DNA of 64,000 nt from Panulirus ornatus (GCF_036320965.1 NC_092236.1:20429518-20493517); one strand, 5' to 3'. Positions 34,913 through 49,690 are shown, numbered from the stretch's first letter. Made by a program: numbers and translations. Notes: generated by a model not told the origin, from the letters alone.

Positions 34913-36099
34913 GCCACCCACCACATTTCGTACAAAAAAGTCCATTCCCGTAATAACTCTTCAGAACGTATATCATCATCATTGGTACTCGCAGATACAA
35001 CAAGACTATACAGCATACAGCTGTAACTGGCAAATTTCAAAGACTATTTTTTATAAAGCACAAATGCACTTTACACCATGGAGAATATAAGTACCCATGG
35101 TGCTGTACACCTGAGACGATTGATTAGATGTAGACACTGGACTGATGGGAGAGTGAGCAATGGTTCGGCCGACATTTAAATGTCAATGTCCTTGGCTCAA
35201 AAGGGACAAAAAGTTTACGAACATCACAAAAAGGGAATAATACATGCATACTTAAACACTACCAAATGCGAGATGCAATACTGCTGCTGTATATAACATG
35301 AGGATATATCCACAAGTCACAATCCAACTAATGTACGACTCGGCGTCTGCTTACTGAGTGATGAAATCCACTCAGATGTGTCAAGTATATCACTGAGCAC
35401 AAGCGAAGCAGAGACGGGACGACTCATGGGTATATTGGCCTGCTGCAGCAGCTCCTGCTGGTGTCCTTCCCTGCTGTGCCCCACTGCTGCGTGGCCAGGT
35501 ACCCCCTGTTGTGTCGTGATCTTTTTACGTAACATTGTCTGTCTTCCAGCAGCAGCAAGACGTTCCTCGGCTATATACATACATACAGTTAAACATACAC
35601 AAATATTCTACAAGCGTATCATCAAAGTAATGTTCTGAAATCATCTGCAACTCGCAGAAAAACTTTCTCCATACAATCCCGTGAATTAATCTCATACACG
35701 TGGAGCTTCTCTGTTAAAACTATACAGCTTTCTTAAATAAAGGCTCCCAGATGCCTTTCGCCTGACCGTTCTGGACCCTTGGAATGTTTCCATTAATCTT
35801 ATGATCAAAGTCAGAATTAATCTTATCAATCCACAGACTGAGTAATAAGATAATCAGCTGCACTTAACGCATGTTTCCATCTACAGCTGCCAGGAGCACT
35901 GAACATACACTCCACCATCCATGTCGAAGCCTAAATTGAAACAATAATATGACCACATAATTATCTCCACACAATAAACACCGATAATAATGGAGTGTAA
36001 AATCGATGGAGAAAATGAAAGTCTCGTTACCCACTTCACATTCTCCTTCGTGGTTATTATCAAGAACGACTGAATGAACTTGGGGGAATTACCGGTCCA
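34912..36099. other. unassigned stretch
   Basis: No gene or repeat is recognised. Confidence 0.4.
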
Positions 36100-36460
36100 A
36101 TCCGGGAGGAACGATGGGCCACGGTCCACGAGGAACGACGGCCCACGGTCCACGAGGGACGACGGCCCACGGTCCACGAAGAACGACGGCCCTACGGCCC
36201 ACGAGGAACGACGGCCCACGGTCCACGAGGGACGACGGCCCACGGTCCACGAAGAACGACGGCCCACGGCCCACGAGGAACGACGGCCCACGGCCCACGA
36301 GGAACGACGGCCCACGGTCCACGAGAAGCGACGGCCCACGAGGGACGACGGCCCACGGCCCACGAGGAACGACGGCCCACGGTCCACGAGAAGCGACGGC
36401 CCACGAGGGACGACGGCCCATGGTCCAGGAAGGTCGACGACCATGGTCCAGGAGGGACGA
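36100..36460. repeat. 24-bp GC-rich minisatellite
   Basis: Unit CGGTCCACGAGGAACGACGG plus CCCA, 24 bp, about 14 copies with ACGAGGGACG, ACGAAGAACG and ACGAGAAGCG variants. It is rich in CpG. The period is a multiple of 3, so both strands have long open frames (266 codons on plus, 209 on minus) of 8-residue repeats such as GPRSTRND. These frames run on into (TC)n or unrelated DNA and look like artefacts. Confidence 0.93.
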
Positions 36461-36749
36461 GGGCCGCCGCCGCTGCGGTCTGTAGCGTCCAGCCTTACGC
36501 TGGAGGCCACGGGGGACGAGGCTCACCAGGTACAATGTTCGTCCCATCTTTACGTCCACCGAGTCATCATGTTGTCAGTCAGCGCCCCACGGCTGGCAGC
36601 TGCGCTTTCTCATGAATTATTCGTCATGACCACGTGTTGTGTGGGCTTAAGACATGCCAAGGACTACGAAGTCTCTGTTGTGAGATTACATCATATCAGT
36701 TGTTTACGACGTTACTTTCTTGTAAGCTTGGAACATACTAGGTCCATCG

Positions 36750-36750
<1 letters not shown>

Positions 36751-36804
<54 letters not shown>
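36751..36804. repeat. (CT)n microsatellite
   Basis: About 27 units. Confidence 0.97.
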
Positions 36805-36809
<5 letters not shown>

Positions 36810-36941
36810 AAACTCACATGACACAAAAAAACTATCAAGTCTCGTTTTCTGTTGCCATTGAACGTACTATCTGACTCCGCCTAGTTGGGGTTACACCGCG
36901 AGTGAAAAGTCACCTTTGGCGAGGCTGTGTCATCGTCAGTT

Positions 36942-36943
<2 letters not shown>

Positions 36944-37014
<71 letters not shown>
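36944..37014. repeat. (GA)n microsatellite
   Basis: About 35 units. It lies 140 bp from the (CT)n at 36,751, so the two tracts are complementary in inverted orientation. Confidence 0.97.
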
Positions 37015-37017
<3 letters not shown>

Positions 37018-37136
37018 CCTTAGAGTTGCAGGAGCTCCCGGATGGGAGAATCCGGGATTATACCCTCAGGACCCCTTTGTGAAAGAGGTCCTGAGGTTAC
37101 ATGATAACAAGAGTGTAATAATGATGATAACAGTAT

Positions 37137-37211
37137 TATTGAATAATAATAATAATAATGATAATAATAATAATAATAATAATAACAATAATAATAATAA
37201 TAACAATAATG

Positions 37212-37263
<52 letters not shown>

Positions 37264-37292
37264 TAATAATAATAATAATAACAATAATGAAC
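37137..37292. repeat. (AAT)n trinucleotide array
   Basis: About 50 units with scattered AAC and GAT variants. Confidence 0.97.
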
Positions 37293-37543
37293 AGCTCATC
37301 TGAGGAGCCTTATTTGTTATGAACTTGAGGGACAAAAAAAATTCTTGCTAATCTTAGCCTATTTTACAGTGAGCGAGCCGCTGACAAAAGAAAGCTAGGG
37401 TGAGACTACGTAACTCTGCCTCCCACGTATAGAAACATGAAGTACTGCAGCACTGCGCGCCCACAACAGAAGAATACCTGCGAAATACATTGCCAAAGTT
37501 GCCAAGCTACACGGTACTTAATCACCCTTGAAAGGTTGTAAAG

Positions 37544-37545
<2 letters not shown>

Positions 37546-37614
<69 letters not shown>
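37546..37614. repeat. (CT)n microsatellite
   Basis: About 34 units. Confidence 0.97.
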
Positions 37615-37617
<3 letters not shown>

Positions 37618-38269
37618 GGGAACAGTGACTCGGGGCCCCTCTCCATGCAAGGCACGCCGGGGCAATAGACGAGATGAAAGCCGCCCTCAGGGCAGGAAGG
37701 CGAGTGAACCACAGCCGAGGCCGCATCCCCAACCAGATGCCAGCTCTCCCAGCCGCCTCATCCTTACTGTGTTCTATAATGTGTTATACCGAAGCTCTGG
37801 CACCCAAGGTGGGTCACAGTAAATGTCCCCGGGGCATTTACGTAAGCCTTTAGTAATGGGAGAGGGGGGGGGGGCGAGGAGAGGCCTTTTCTCGTCAACT
37901 ATTTCATAAAAATCCAATCTGTAGGTGACCGACCCCCTTATATTTCCGGATGTATGACGGTAAATGTTCTCCCAGGACCTTAAATGGTGCACAGTTTCAA
38001 TGAATGGGTGGTAGATGTGCATTTTCTTTCCGACTCTTCCATAAATATTTCGTTTTTAAGTCTCTCTCTTTCTCTCCCTTATATCAGAGTTGTGTTATAA
38101 TGGCACAAGAAAAAAGATATTCATATTCAGTAAATGTGGAGGACTAGGTTGCTACCACTATCAAACCCAGATTTAACGTGTCCTCTATATTCTTTGATAA
38201 ATCAAAGAAAACTGGAGTTATCGTTCAACACGGCGGAATCAAGTTGAAATTACCAGTGACCACAACCAT
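37615..38269. other. unassigned stretch
   Basis: Includes a G-run near 37,867. No gene is recognised. Confidence 0.4.
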
Positions 38270-39390
38270 ACAACTCAAACTCGCTGGGAGTCACCACTAC
38301 CCAACCTGAAGACAAGAGGAGGAAGAGACACCATCACTACAGAACCTGGACCTAACGGCAGCCACTACTACACAACCTAGAGTTATCCGGGATCACCGCT
38401 ATATAAATCAGGGTTGGCTAACTGAATGGATTCCTTACAATGCACAGAGAGCCAGCGGTAATCACCCAACGTCACCGGAAGTACACATGCAATGGCATAG
38501 TCCAGACAACTCAAAAAGCACTACAGCCAAGAGGTAATAGCAGTCAGCACTTACACATCCTAGGGGAAAAAAGGTAATCATTGCTGTATGAAGTCACCGT
38601 TACATATTCTAAAGCAAACAGCAGTCTTCATTCCGTGACCTGGAGGTAACCATACTCCCAACTACATAACCTGAAGGTAACCATACTCTCTACTACATAA
38701 TCTTGAGGTAACCATACTCTCCACTCCATGACCTGGAGGTAACTATACTCTCCACTACATGACCTGGAGGTAACCATACTCCTTACTACATAACCTGGAG
38801 GTAACCATACTCTCTACTACATAATCTTGAGGTAACCATACTCTCCACTCCATGACCTGGAGGTAACTATACTCTCCACTCCATAACCTGGAGGTAACTA
38901 TACTCCCTACTACATAACATGCGGGCAACCATACTCTCCACTCCATAACCTGGAGGTAACCATACTCTCCACTCCATGACCTGGAGGTAACTATACTCCC
39001 TACTACATAACCTGGAAGTAACCATACTCCCCACTACATAAAATGGAAATAACCATACTCCCTACCACATAACCTGGAGGTAACCATACTCACCAATACA
39101 CCACATGGAGTTAGTCATACTCACCAATACACAAACGAATGTACAACCTGAATGTAACCAAGTTTATCACTGCACTAGCCACTACACAGTAAGCTCATCA
39201 CTACACAACATGGGGATAACCAAGTTATACAGTTTTAGAACATACTCAACAGTACACAACCTGGAGAAAACCATAATCACCACTACACAACCTGGAGGAA
39301 ACCATAATCACCACCACACAACCTGGAGGTAACCATAATCACTACTACACAACCTGGAGGTAACTAAGCTAACCAGTACACATTACTGAG
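38270..39390. repeat. 31-bp minisatellite with four-unit higher-order repeat
   Basis: The core unit, ACCTGGAGGTAACCATACTC plus a YCCACTACATA spacer, repeats every 31 bp from about 38,630 to 39,110. It recurs in a CATAATCACC variant at 39,250-39,390. 38,270-38,625 is an eroded version. The TCTCTACTACATAATCTTGA variant occurs at 38,687 and 38,811, exactly 124 bp (four units) apart. Confidence 0.9.
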
Positions 39391-40271
39391 TTTAATGAAG
39401 TCAATTCTTCCTGATTAGGCCTCTAGCCACAGCCTAGACGGAACATGTAGTTTCTCTGTATTTGTGCTGAAATCTCAAGGAAAAACCCTTTTGTTTTCTT
39501 TAATAAGAACGTACGTCCAACAGATCATATATTAACTACTAAAATCCTAAAATTATACGTTCTGTCAAACCCAACGAATTACTTCCTGCCAACAGGGTTT
39601 CTTTCCCCCGGTTGCCTAACCACAAGGCAGACGGGCGCCTGGAGGCCAAAAGCCTTTCCTTAATGGCCTGGCAATATCCTTCCGGTGGTTCAAAGGAACG
39701 ACAACTTCCTCCAACCAAGTCTCGTTGTGTTGTTGCTGCTGCTGCTGCCGCTGCTACCGACGGATGCTGTGACTTTCTCTGTAACAGGATGAGCAAGTGA
39801 ACAGCCGTGAGGAGAGCTTTCACCCGTGGCTCCTCTGGACGTACCTCACGTCAAGGCGGTAGAGGAGGAAAAGAGCGCAAATCCTGAGAGAAATGGCGAC
39901 AAAGGCTCGTAATCCGGGAGGACAACGAGTAGTCATACCTGAAACAGCAACAGAGAGTCGGAAGAGAAACGGTAGCAAACGTAACTACATAATGATAACA
40001 CGAGCGATAACCGTCATAACAGAAGTAGCAATAAAGTCACGAGGCAACAAACTCTTCACGGAAAAGGTAAGGCAGTAACAGAAACCACGACAATGCCACG
40101 AAGGAAATGACAATAACGTCTCCATAAAAACGGCAACAAATAATTCAAAACCAACCCGGCAACACCGGCAGGATAAACTCCAACATAGGAGGACCAAAGT
40201 GGAGTAAACTTGCTTGAGTGCATGTCACTCACTCACGCTACAGACGATCTATCTCAGAACTCGTATCAGGA

Positions 40272-40275
<4 letters not shown>
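39391..40275. other. unassigned stretch
   Basis: Contains a short GCT run at 39,735-39,755. 39,890-40,190 has a weak 'GCAACAAA' and 'ACAATAACG' texture. Confidence 0.35.

Positions 40276-40321
<46 letters not shown>
40276..40321. repeat. (AC)n microsatellite
   Basis: About 23 units. Confidence 0.97.
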
Positions 40322-40323
<2 letters not shown>

Positions 40324-41104
40324 TACAGGAACGCATGTAAAGATATCTCATATGTATGCTTCGCATGATCTGTATAATTTCTTGCTTAATGAGTAAAGAA
40401 CACGTCTAGCAGGCATACACCCACTCATTCATTGTGTGTCCAAATGACAAAAAGACTGTCTCAGAACTTTCTGAAGACGGAAGTAGATAACTTGGCATTG
40501 TCGTTTTATCCAGTGCCATTGTCGATACCTCAGTGTGCATTTGAAAATGAAATCCATCAAAGATGCACTCTTTGACTCTGCTCCTAACGTCTTATTCGGT
40601 AAGCTGTGAAAGTACGGTGGGTCTTACGTCTCATGAACACTAATCATTTCCCTCTTAATTCTTCGTCATGAAAACTGACCACTGTCACAATGGTTCTATA
40701 GGCTCTTTACTCTACCATAACCAAGTATATAACTTTACGTTCTGAGGCAGGAGTGCTTTAGCTTACAACCTTACTGCCGTGCTAAGCAACGAGGCAAACA
40801 TGCGCAAATAAACTTAACAATACGTAAGGTCCATGAGAATGACAAGGATAAAACTTGAACCTCACGCTAAACACAGAAGCACACCGCAAGGGTCATACAT
40901 GCAGAGACGAGGGCGTGCGGTTTTTAGAATAATCTTGACCAACTGAAGAAGGTGCTCAGGGCTTTCCTTTTTTTTTTTTTTACGATTTGTGGTTACAACA
41001 TGACGGCCTAAGATTAATGACCTCTGGAAGTCGACCAACTTGGATGACGATGGTCGTCACAACGACCTTTACAATCATGACGACAACATACCCAAAAGCC
41101 TTAT
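40322..41104. other. unassigned stretch
   Basis: A T-run lies near 40,970. No gene is recognised. Confidence 0.4.
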
Positions 41105-41255
41105 CGTTGTGCTCAAGGGTTCACATTGGGGTGCTCAAGGGTTCACATCACTGTGTTCAAGGGTTCACATCGTTGTTCTCAAGGGTTCACATTGTTGTTC
41201 TCAAGGGTTCACATCATGGAGCTCAAGGGTTCACGTCATTGTGCTCAAGGAGGTT
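41105..41255. repeat. 22-bp tandem repeat, about seven copies
   Basis: Unit CTCAAGGGTTCACATCATTG plus TT, with 22-bp spacing. Confidence 0.92.
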
Positions 41256-41524
41256 AAATCTATATCGTGGACGAATACGCCCTCATGGACACGGACTGTG
41301 GCCACCCGTGCCTCACTGACGTGCGCTAACATATGCGTACACTTCTCAGTCATGGCCGGGTAGTTCCACGTAAAGTAGTTTCCCACTCGCTCCAAGGTCC
41401 CAGGTCCCGTAAATGCGAACTGCTACACACGGGAGAGCAAACGTACGCTGACAGTCGTGAAATGTATGATATGTGCACTAGTGCCATCAGTGAGAATAAT
41501 ATTTAAGTGGAGTCCTTCTTACAT

Positions 41525-41660
41525 GCTGAGGGCTACAGTCACGGTCAAAAGTCCCCATCAAGGCCGGCCATTAATGGAAATACAGAGAGGATTATGAAAG
41601 GGAAAAAGATGAGACAAGGGAAAGTATCTACGAATTATGGAGGACGTGAAAAACCTGTCT
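41525..41660 (+). repeat. dispersed repeat copy A
   Basis: Contains AAAGTCCCCATCAAGGCCGG, AGAGAGGATTATGAAAGGGA and CAAGGGAAAGTATCTACGAA. Copy B at 63,370-63,500 has the same order of blocks in the same orientation. The family is not identified. Confidence 0.75.
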
Positions 41661-42049
41661 TCTGAAGTTAAGGTAATTCTTTTCCGTCGTCTGTAACGCT
41701 AGACCACTAGCGAATAGGTTTAAGCATTTTTTCCAGGCGTTAGTAGCCATGTAGTGTCATAAACACACAAACACACGTTTGGGTATTTGGGGGGTGCCAC
41801 GAGCGGTTTGTCTTATCGGCTACTTGCCGGTGGGCCACCTTCCCACGCTCTCCAGACCCGGCTGGTTCACTGGACACTCTAAGGCCATTCACAAGTCTAT
41901 CCAGGAGTCAACGAACTGTAGTTGGGTCATGGGGAGTGGCTGAGTTCGGGTATGTATACCTCACCTGGCTCAATGCGAGAGGATTACTTTCTTTGATTTC
42001 CAAGGTTTAAGCCGACGGATAGACTGTCACACAAACACGAATGACACTA
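41661..42049. other. unassigned stretch
   Basis: No gene or repeat is recognised. Confidence 0.4.
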
Positions 42050-42145
42050 ACCTGAACTGCATACACCGGCGTGGATCCGAATCATTGACCCATGAAGTAC
42101 AAGTTGAACGGTATGACCACTACGCCTCCACACCTGTAAGGAACA
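42050..42145 (-). mobile_element. possible tRNA-derived SINE relic (minus strand)
   Basis: The minus strand has GGAGGCGTAGTGGTCATACC (A-box-like). About 40 nt later it has TGATTCGGATCCACGCC, which contains a B-box-like GATTCGGATCC. The spacing is right for a tRNA-derived promoter, but two mismatches in the B box and no tail repeat keep this tentative. Confidence 0.45.
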
Positions 42146-42943
42146 GGTTTCGCAACTCAAGACCCAAGATGCTGTCGATACATGCCATATAGAATAAATA
42201 TAAAAGTATCTTAACTTCAGGTATTTCAAAAACATTTATCTATTGTCCCACCCGCTTCAAGATATGTACTAAAACTTACTACAAATTGGCTGGGACTTGT
42301 AAACCAAAACAAGATCTTAAATGCACAAGGTTCTTACGTCTACATCAGTTTATGGGATAATCTTATACGGATTTCTATACAGATCGCGAAAAGCTCAACA
42401 ACTTGATCATCATAATAAAGGGAGCCGCTGACGGTAAGATGATACAGAGCCAAAACGATCTGTGTGACTTAATGTGATTAAGCAACCAGATTAGGTGCCG
42501 GCGGTGTACGGACAAAAATTATGGATGTCGCGACTATATGAACCTTGAAAGGTGGCCTTTGTTGTCCTTTAAGGCCATGCTCTGGTGCCCAAGGATTCTG
42601 CCTTTGATCCTGTGGCGCTTTCCATTATAATCTTAAGGCCGCTGCGTCACCTGTTCTGAATGACTGTAATGAACAACAAGGCTTTTGAAAAGCAGCCTTT
42701 GGTGGCCTCAGAACGGCCTTCAAGGCCAACGTGCGGTAATGTGAAACCTTGCCAAGATTCAGAAGTACCTAACCTAAAATTTGGTGCCTCTTGATGCTAC
42801 TGTTCAACCTTAAAAGAGTAACGCACAAACATTCAATAACATTATACAGATTTGTGGGTAACTCTACAGAAGACCCTTCCCGCTTGCATAAAAGTCAAAT
42901 GAGTAAATACGAAGGTTGGTTCATGTGGTGGCAGTATTCTTTT
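42146..42943. other. unassigned stretch
   Basis: 42,540-42,760 has irregular AAGGCC and GCCTTTG repetition, possibly an eroded minisatellite. Confidence 0.35.

Positions 42944-43540
<597 letters not shown>

Positions 43541-43591
<51 letters not shown>
43541..43591. repeat. (AT)n microsatellite
   Basis: Separates duplication copy 2 from the hammerhead-like element. Confidence 0.95.
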
Positions 43592-45140
<1,549 letters not shown>

Positions 45141-45284
45141 ATTTCACACACATTCTCTTTAACGACTCACATCATTATAAACAGGCCCTGAGCTGGCGAA
45201 GCTCTTTCATCCCCCGTTTTATCTACCTTTTCAACTCATCTACTTAGTGGTAAATTATGCAGAGGCTGTTGGTTACTGAATGGG

Positions 45285-45480
45285 CTCCTCGAGGACACCA
45301 GTGCTGCATGTGTTCGTGTTAAGGACACTTTTGCTGTATTTGATCGAGTTAAGGACACCTGTGCTGTACAAGTTCATGTTATGGACACCTCTGCGGCATA
45401 CGTTCGTATCAAGGACACTTTGTGCTGCTTGTGATCGTGTTAAGGACTCGTGTGCTGCATACGTTCGTGTGCTTCATCTC
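45285..45480. repeat. 30-bp minisatellite, about six copies
   Basis: Unit TTAAGGACACTTGTGCTGCA plus TACGTTCGTG, 30 bp, imperfect. Confidence 0.88.
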
Positions 45481-45534
45481 ATATCATCAAGCCGATGGTG
45501 TATGACGTATTCTAATACAGTATAATCCTACGCG

Positions 45535-45698
45535 GGACGTACATACCAGACTAACGATCATGTTTTACCCCCTAAGCACAAGGGTACAATTCTTTTAAGT
45601 ATAGCGGTTCAACCACTAAGTACGAAGATGCGACGCTTTTGGATTGGTGGCGTGGCCTTTGACCTGACCCATTAAGGGTTTGTGTTTGTGTGCGTCAG
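45535..45698. mobile_element. SINE-like element with (TG)n tail
   Basis: A partly two-fold repeated sequence (AAGCACAAGGGTACAATTCT then AAGTACGAAGATGCGACGCT). GGCCTTTGACCTGACCCATT follows and leads into TGTTTGTGTG and a pure (TG)n. No clear A/B boxes. Confidence 0.5.

Positions 45699-45764
<66 letters not shown>
45699..45764. repeat. (TG)n microsatellite
   Basis: About 33 units. Confidence 0.98.
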
Positions 45765-45766
<2 letters not shown>

Positions 45767-45894
45767 CGACGGGGTTAGAGAAGAGTAGGAGAAAGATGTT
45801 ATAGGGTGAGGCTGGAGATGACCTGCCTCCTCTGCCCCTCCTCCTCCAGGACCTGACCCCCTCCTCCCCAGCCCAGGAGTCTGTAGAAGGTGAT

Positions 45895-45895
<1 letters not shown>

Positions 45896-45945
<50 letters not shown>

Positions 45946-45978
45946 TCACACATCATCATCATCATCATCATCATCATC
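45896..45978. repeat. (AC)n-(ATC)n compound microsatellite
   Basis: About 23 AC units, then about 9 ATC units. Confidence 0.95.
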
Positions 45979-46194
45979 ACCACCACCACGGCCGACGTGA
46001 CCCATCACGGGAGGCTGAAAGTTCAACTGCACGTGGAAACCATAATGTAGTTAACAAGCAGGGAAGCAGCTGCAACAGCACCAGCATGGTGAACAGCACA
46101 AGCGTGAGCATCGACTGCAAGAACAGCGAGCACAGAGTCATCATAATGTTTTCAAAGTCATGCCAACAGCAAATCTTAAAAAACGTTTAAACGC

Positions 46195-46738
46195 CGTTAA
46201 TACAAAGAACAGCAGCAGCGGAGGCGGTACTAGTGACAACAGACGATACACATCATGGCACGAAACAACACAGCAGAAGCAAGAGAGGCAGGAAAAACAG
46301 AAGCAGTAACTGAGGCAGAGGGAACAGCAGCAGTAACAGTGGCAAAGGAAACAGCACTAGTAACAGAGGCAGAGGGAACAGCAGCAACAGAGGCAGAGAG
46401 AACAGAAGCAGTAACATGGCTAAGGTAGCATCACCAGTTAGAGGCAGAGGGAACAGGAGCAGCAACAGGGGCAGGGGAACAGCAGCAGTAACAGAGGCAG
46501 AGGGACCAATATCAGCAATAAAGCCAGCAACAATAACAGAGGCAGAGGCAACAACAGTAGCAACAGAGGCAGAGGAAACAGCAACACTGGCAGAAGGAAA
46601 AGCAGCAGCAACAGAGGCATAGGGAACAGTAGCAGAACAAAGGCAGCAAACAGCAGCAGTAACAGAAGCAGAGGGAACAACAGAAGTCTAGGAATACGAA
46701 CAGAAAAACAAGAGACAGCTGCAACATCAGCAGGATCT
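46195..46738. repeat. CAG/CAA-rich 18-27 bp degenerate minisatellite
   Basis: Units such as GGCAGAGGGAACAGCAGCAG plus TAACAGT recur throughout. The strand is almost free of T. Both strands give low-complexity frames (Leu/Phe-rich on minus). Confidence 0.85.
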
Positions 46739-48734
46739 GAGGTCTGCCTCATAACGGGTCAGGTCACTCGGGTCAGGCCAGGGTCAACCTGCCCGACCCC
46801 CTAACGTGCCTTCCTGTCACGTACAGCACCCATCCCACCTCACGTATGTCATCCTCAGTTTGGTAACTCTTATGACACGATGTCACGCCTGTAATCGCCA
46901 AGGCCGCTTATCCTACCAACACAGTGTTACTTGTAACACCCATCATGACCAAGCCAAAACATCCTGTTATATACATCACAATGCTTATAACACGCTCATT
47001 CACCTGTCACAGTGTTGGTATCTACCATTCAAAGCATTCACATGTGACAAAACCTATTTCTTTCCTAAGTTGTGTCTGAGGGCAGCACGTAAGGACTGAA
47101 GTAGTTATGGTTCCGTAAAGTGCGATCGGGTACTTCTTCCATAAACTTTTAACTGAGGAGAGGCTATGCTCGGCATGGCTTGGTTGCGTTAGACTAGTGT
47201 AGGACATGCTATGAAAGAATAATATATATACATGCCGGTCGATATTTCAACCGAAGGGTTAAACGCATGTAATAATAACCACTGCCTTCAGAACAAGTGT
47301 CCGAACGTCCGCATTAGTGGTCAGCAAAGCCCAAACATGAGCCAATAACAACTTGCGTCAGACGTTCCCTCACCAACACCCCGCAACTGCCTTATAATGG
47401 TCGAGTAGCAGTTGGCTGTGATGTTGCTCTTCTTCCATGCTGTTAACAACCCTTTACTGATGTTGGATCATACAAGCCTCTTAACTCCTATGTTTTTACG
47501 ACATACAAAATCTCTACAGTTGTGCGTTTATGACGAAGCAAGCCTTTCTTACGATGTGAACGTAACGATATACGGATATACAGCGGAATGTTTTCCTAAA
47601 GAAAACATGGATTTTTAGAACTGTTATCAATTACAGCTGTACTTGCCCACTCCGGCTGGTGTGGACACACCAGAGCGCACTACCGCAAGTAATACTGCAG
47701 TGAGCAACGTAAATAACCTACTGACCTACTGGTGTCCCTCCCAGCTCTTATTGCTGTAGTCTTTGAAAAAGCCGCATATCAGGTTGTTATTATGATAGAA
47801 TAAGGTACTTCTCATACATAAGTGACTGAACGTTCACCACCTGACTGACAAATACGTCTCTGAGCACCTACTGCGAGAGGATCAACCGAAAACCAGACCT
47901 AAACGAACAAGTGCTAAGATTCATGCCTCAAAATGACTGACTCTGAGACTTATCCAAGCACGATGTCATGATGTGGAAGCACAACCCGACAGCGAATCTG
48001 GCTATGAATATTCCTTATTTCATCGTCTGCGTGGCTTGAGTACTTGTTCTGCAATGCGAGATTTTCCAAGCCTTTTCTAAATCTGCATCAACAGATGTCA
48101 TAAATCTTTTCATAAATTCAACGCACAAGTTGAAAAAAAAGGAGACAGATCAGTATAACTTGACTGTTCATACATATTCTGCTAAAGACATCATCTGTTT
48201 TATAAATTCATGAAAAAAAATGTTACTTTAAGGGACGCCTTTGTTGTTGTCTCGGACGGACTGTGACGTCAGCCAAGCGTGTTTACATTCCAACATCACG
48301 GCCAGAAACGAACAATGAATATTCGTTTGTACCCATGAAAAAAAGAAGAAAAATCGTATATATAAAAACATAAATGAAGCTTCATCTCGACACATCTGTT
48401 TATCGTTATGCAGTTCCCAGGATTAGTTTACTTGGCTCTGGTTTAGCTTTAAGACGCAAATAACGTGGGTCTTCGCCTTAAGATAAGCTGCAGCTGCAAT
48501 ACACTGGAAAAAGTGCCTTGTTTCTGCACGGTAGATGGTGTGGAAAGCAGGTAGTATAGATACTCCAACACACACACACACACAATAATAAAGGGACCTT
48601 GAAGATGATACAGTACCAGGTCCATCCCAAGAACATCACATTTGGAAGACAAATTACGAACTAGTCAACGTTAACATTACCTTCAAGAACATGGACACAG
48701 AGATGTTCAAAATATATATATATATATATACTAA
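46739..48734. other. long unassigned stretch
   Basis: 46,800-47,000 has weak 'TGTTACTTGTAACACCCATC'-like repetition. Otherwise AT-rich, with no gene. A short (AT)10 lies at 48,712-48,730. Confidence 0.35.
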
Positions 48735-49250
48735 CAATATATATTACGCTTAAACTAGAGTATGCAACACCACCTCGGTCAATCCACTTGAGAGGACCTG
48801 TAATCTGTTGGAGAAGGTCCAGGGGCAGGCAACAATGACTACCTGCAGTAAGGGAAATGAGCTACGGTGTGACGCTCGCGGTCGTGGAATTACCCATGAT
48901 GCAAGAGAGAAGGAAGAGCCGAGACATGATCACGACATAACACGTCTCTGTAAGGATGTGATACAGTAGACACCCAACAGTTCTTCAAAGCCGGATATGA
49001 TACGTCGAAGAGAGAGCACAGCAGAAAACTGGTAGGAAATAGAAAAAAAAAATGAAGATATACTATTGCAGTAACAGCGCTGCTAACACATGGAACAAGC
49101 CGCGAAAGTAAAAGAGATTGTATCAAAAGGAGTACAGTCACGTCAAAGGACTCCCCACTTTAAAGGAGTCTACATTCCCTTCTACTGGAAGTAGCGCAGC
49201 ACTGGGCAGCAGGAGTCTTTAGAAAGGTTCTGGGTAACACAAGGACTCTT
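48735..49250 (+). mobile_element. LINE C-terminal relic (plus strand)
   Basis: The plus-strand translation near 48,751 gives LKLEYATPP, equivalent to the 'RPxLEYAxxxW' block after the RT palm. Near 48,900 it gives MQERRKSRDMITT, equivalent to 'LEERRERGDMIT'. Near 49,080 it gives AANTWNK followed by basic residues, equivalent to 'NTWNxLP'. The blocks are in order and on one strand but in different frames. Only the C-terminal part of a non-LTR element is preserved. Confidence 0.68.
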
Positions 49251-49289
49251 TCATAGAAACAAGTCTTGGTATACTAAAGAAACTTTAGG

Positions 49290-49350
49290 AGATACCTCAT
49301 CAGTCAAGAACCCTCTTCCCGTACCGCAAATATAGGTAATGCCACAAACA
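49290..49350. repeat. CCGTACCGCAAATAGG-type fragment
   Basis: AACCCTCTTCCCGTACCGCA and ATAGGTAATGCCAC resemble the end of the repeat at 55,140-55,195 (CTCCCTCACCGCACGGTACA, AATAGGTAATTACACA). Probably a dispersed (AC)n-tailed element. Confidence 0.6.
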
Positions 49351-49503
49351 CAACATACGTTCACATGTACATACGAATACTTCACCCACTTAACACACCG
49401 CGAAGGCTTAATAAGGTGAAGAATGTTGGTCTTTCCTGCTATATACATAAACCCGGAAACAAGCACCGACCATACAACACGAGACACCTGCTCAGCCCCC
49501 AAA

Positions 49504-49506
<3 letters not shown>

Positions 49507-49533
<27 letters not shown>
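49507..49533. repeat. (AC)n microsatellite
   Basis: About 13 units. Confidence 0.95.
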
Positions 49534-49538
<5 letters not shown>

Positions 49539-49559
49539 GATGGGTACCTGCCATAGACT

Positions 49560-49563
<4 letters not shown>

Positions 49564-49600
<37 letters not shown>

Positions 49601-49690
49601 ATACACAGGAAGAAGGACATGGCACATATAAACAAGGTAAACAAGGTTACCAGACGGGGCACCACGTGTAAAACTCTCTCCCCGTAACGC
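49564..49690. repeat. (TG)n plus CTCTCTCCCCGT-type fragment
   Basis: (TG)n at 49,564-49,599 is followed by GACGGGGCACCACGTG and AAAACTCTCTCCCCGTAACG, a match to the fragment after (TG)n at 17,801-17,880. Confidence 0.7.

Noticed and set aside
36074..36874. 266-codon plus-strand frame
   Set aside because: It is translation of the 24-bp array followed by unrelated DNA and a (CT)n run. The antisense strand is equally open.
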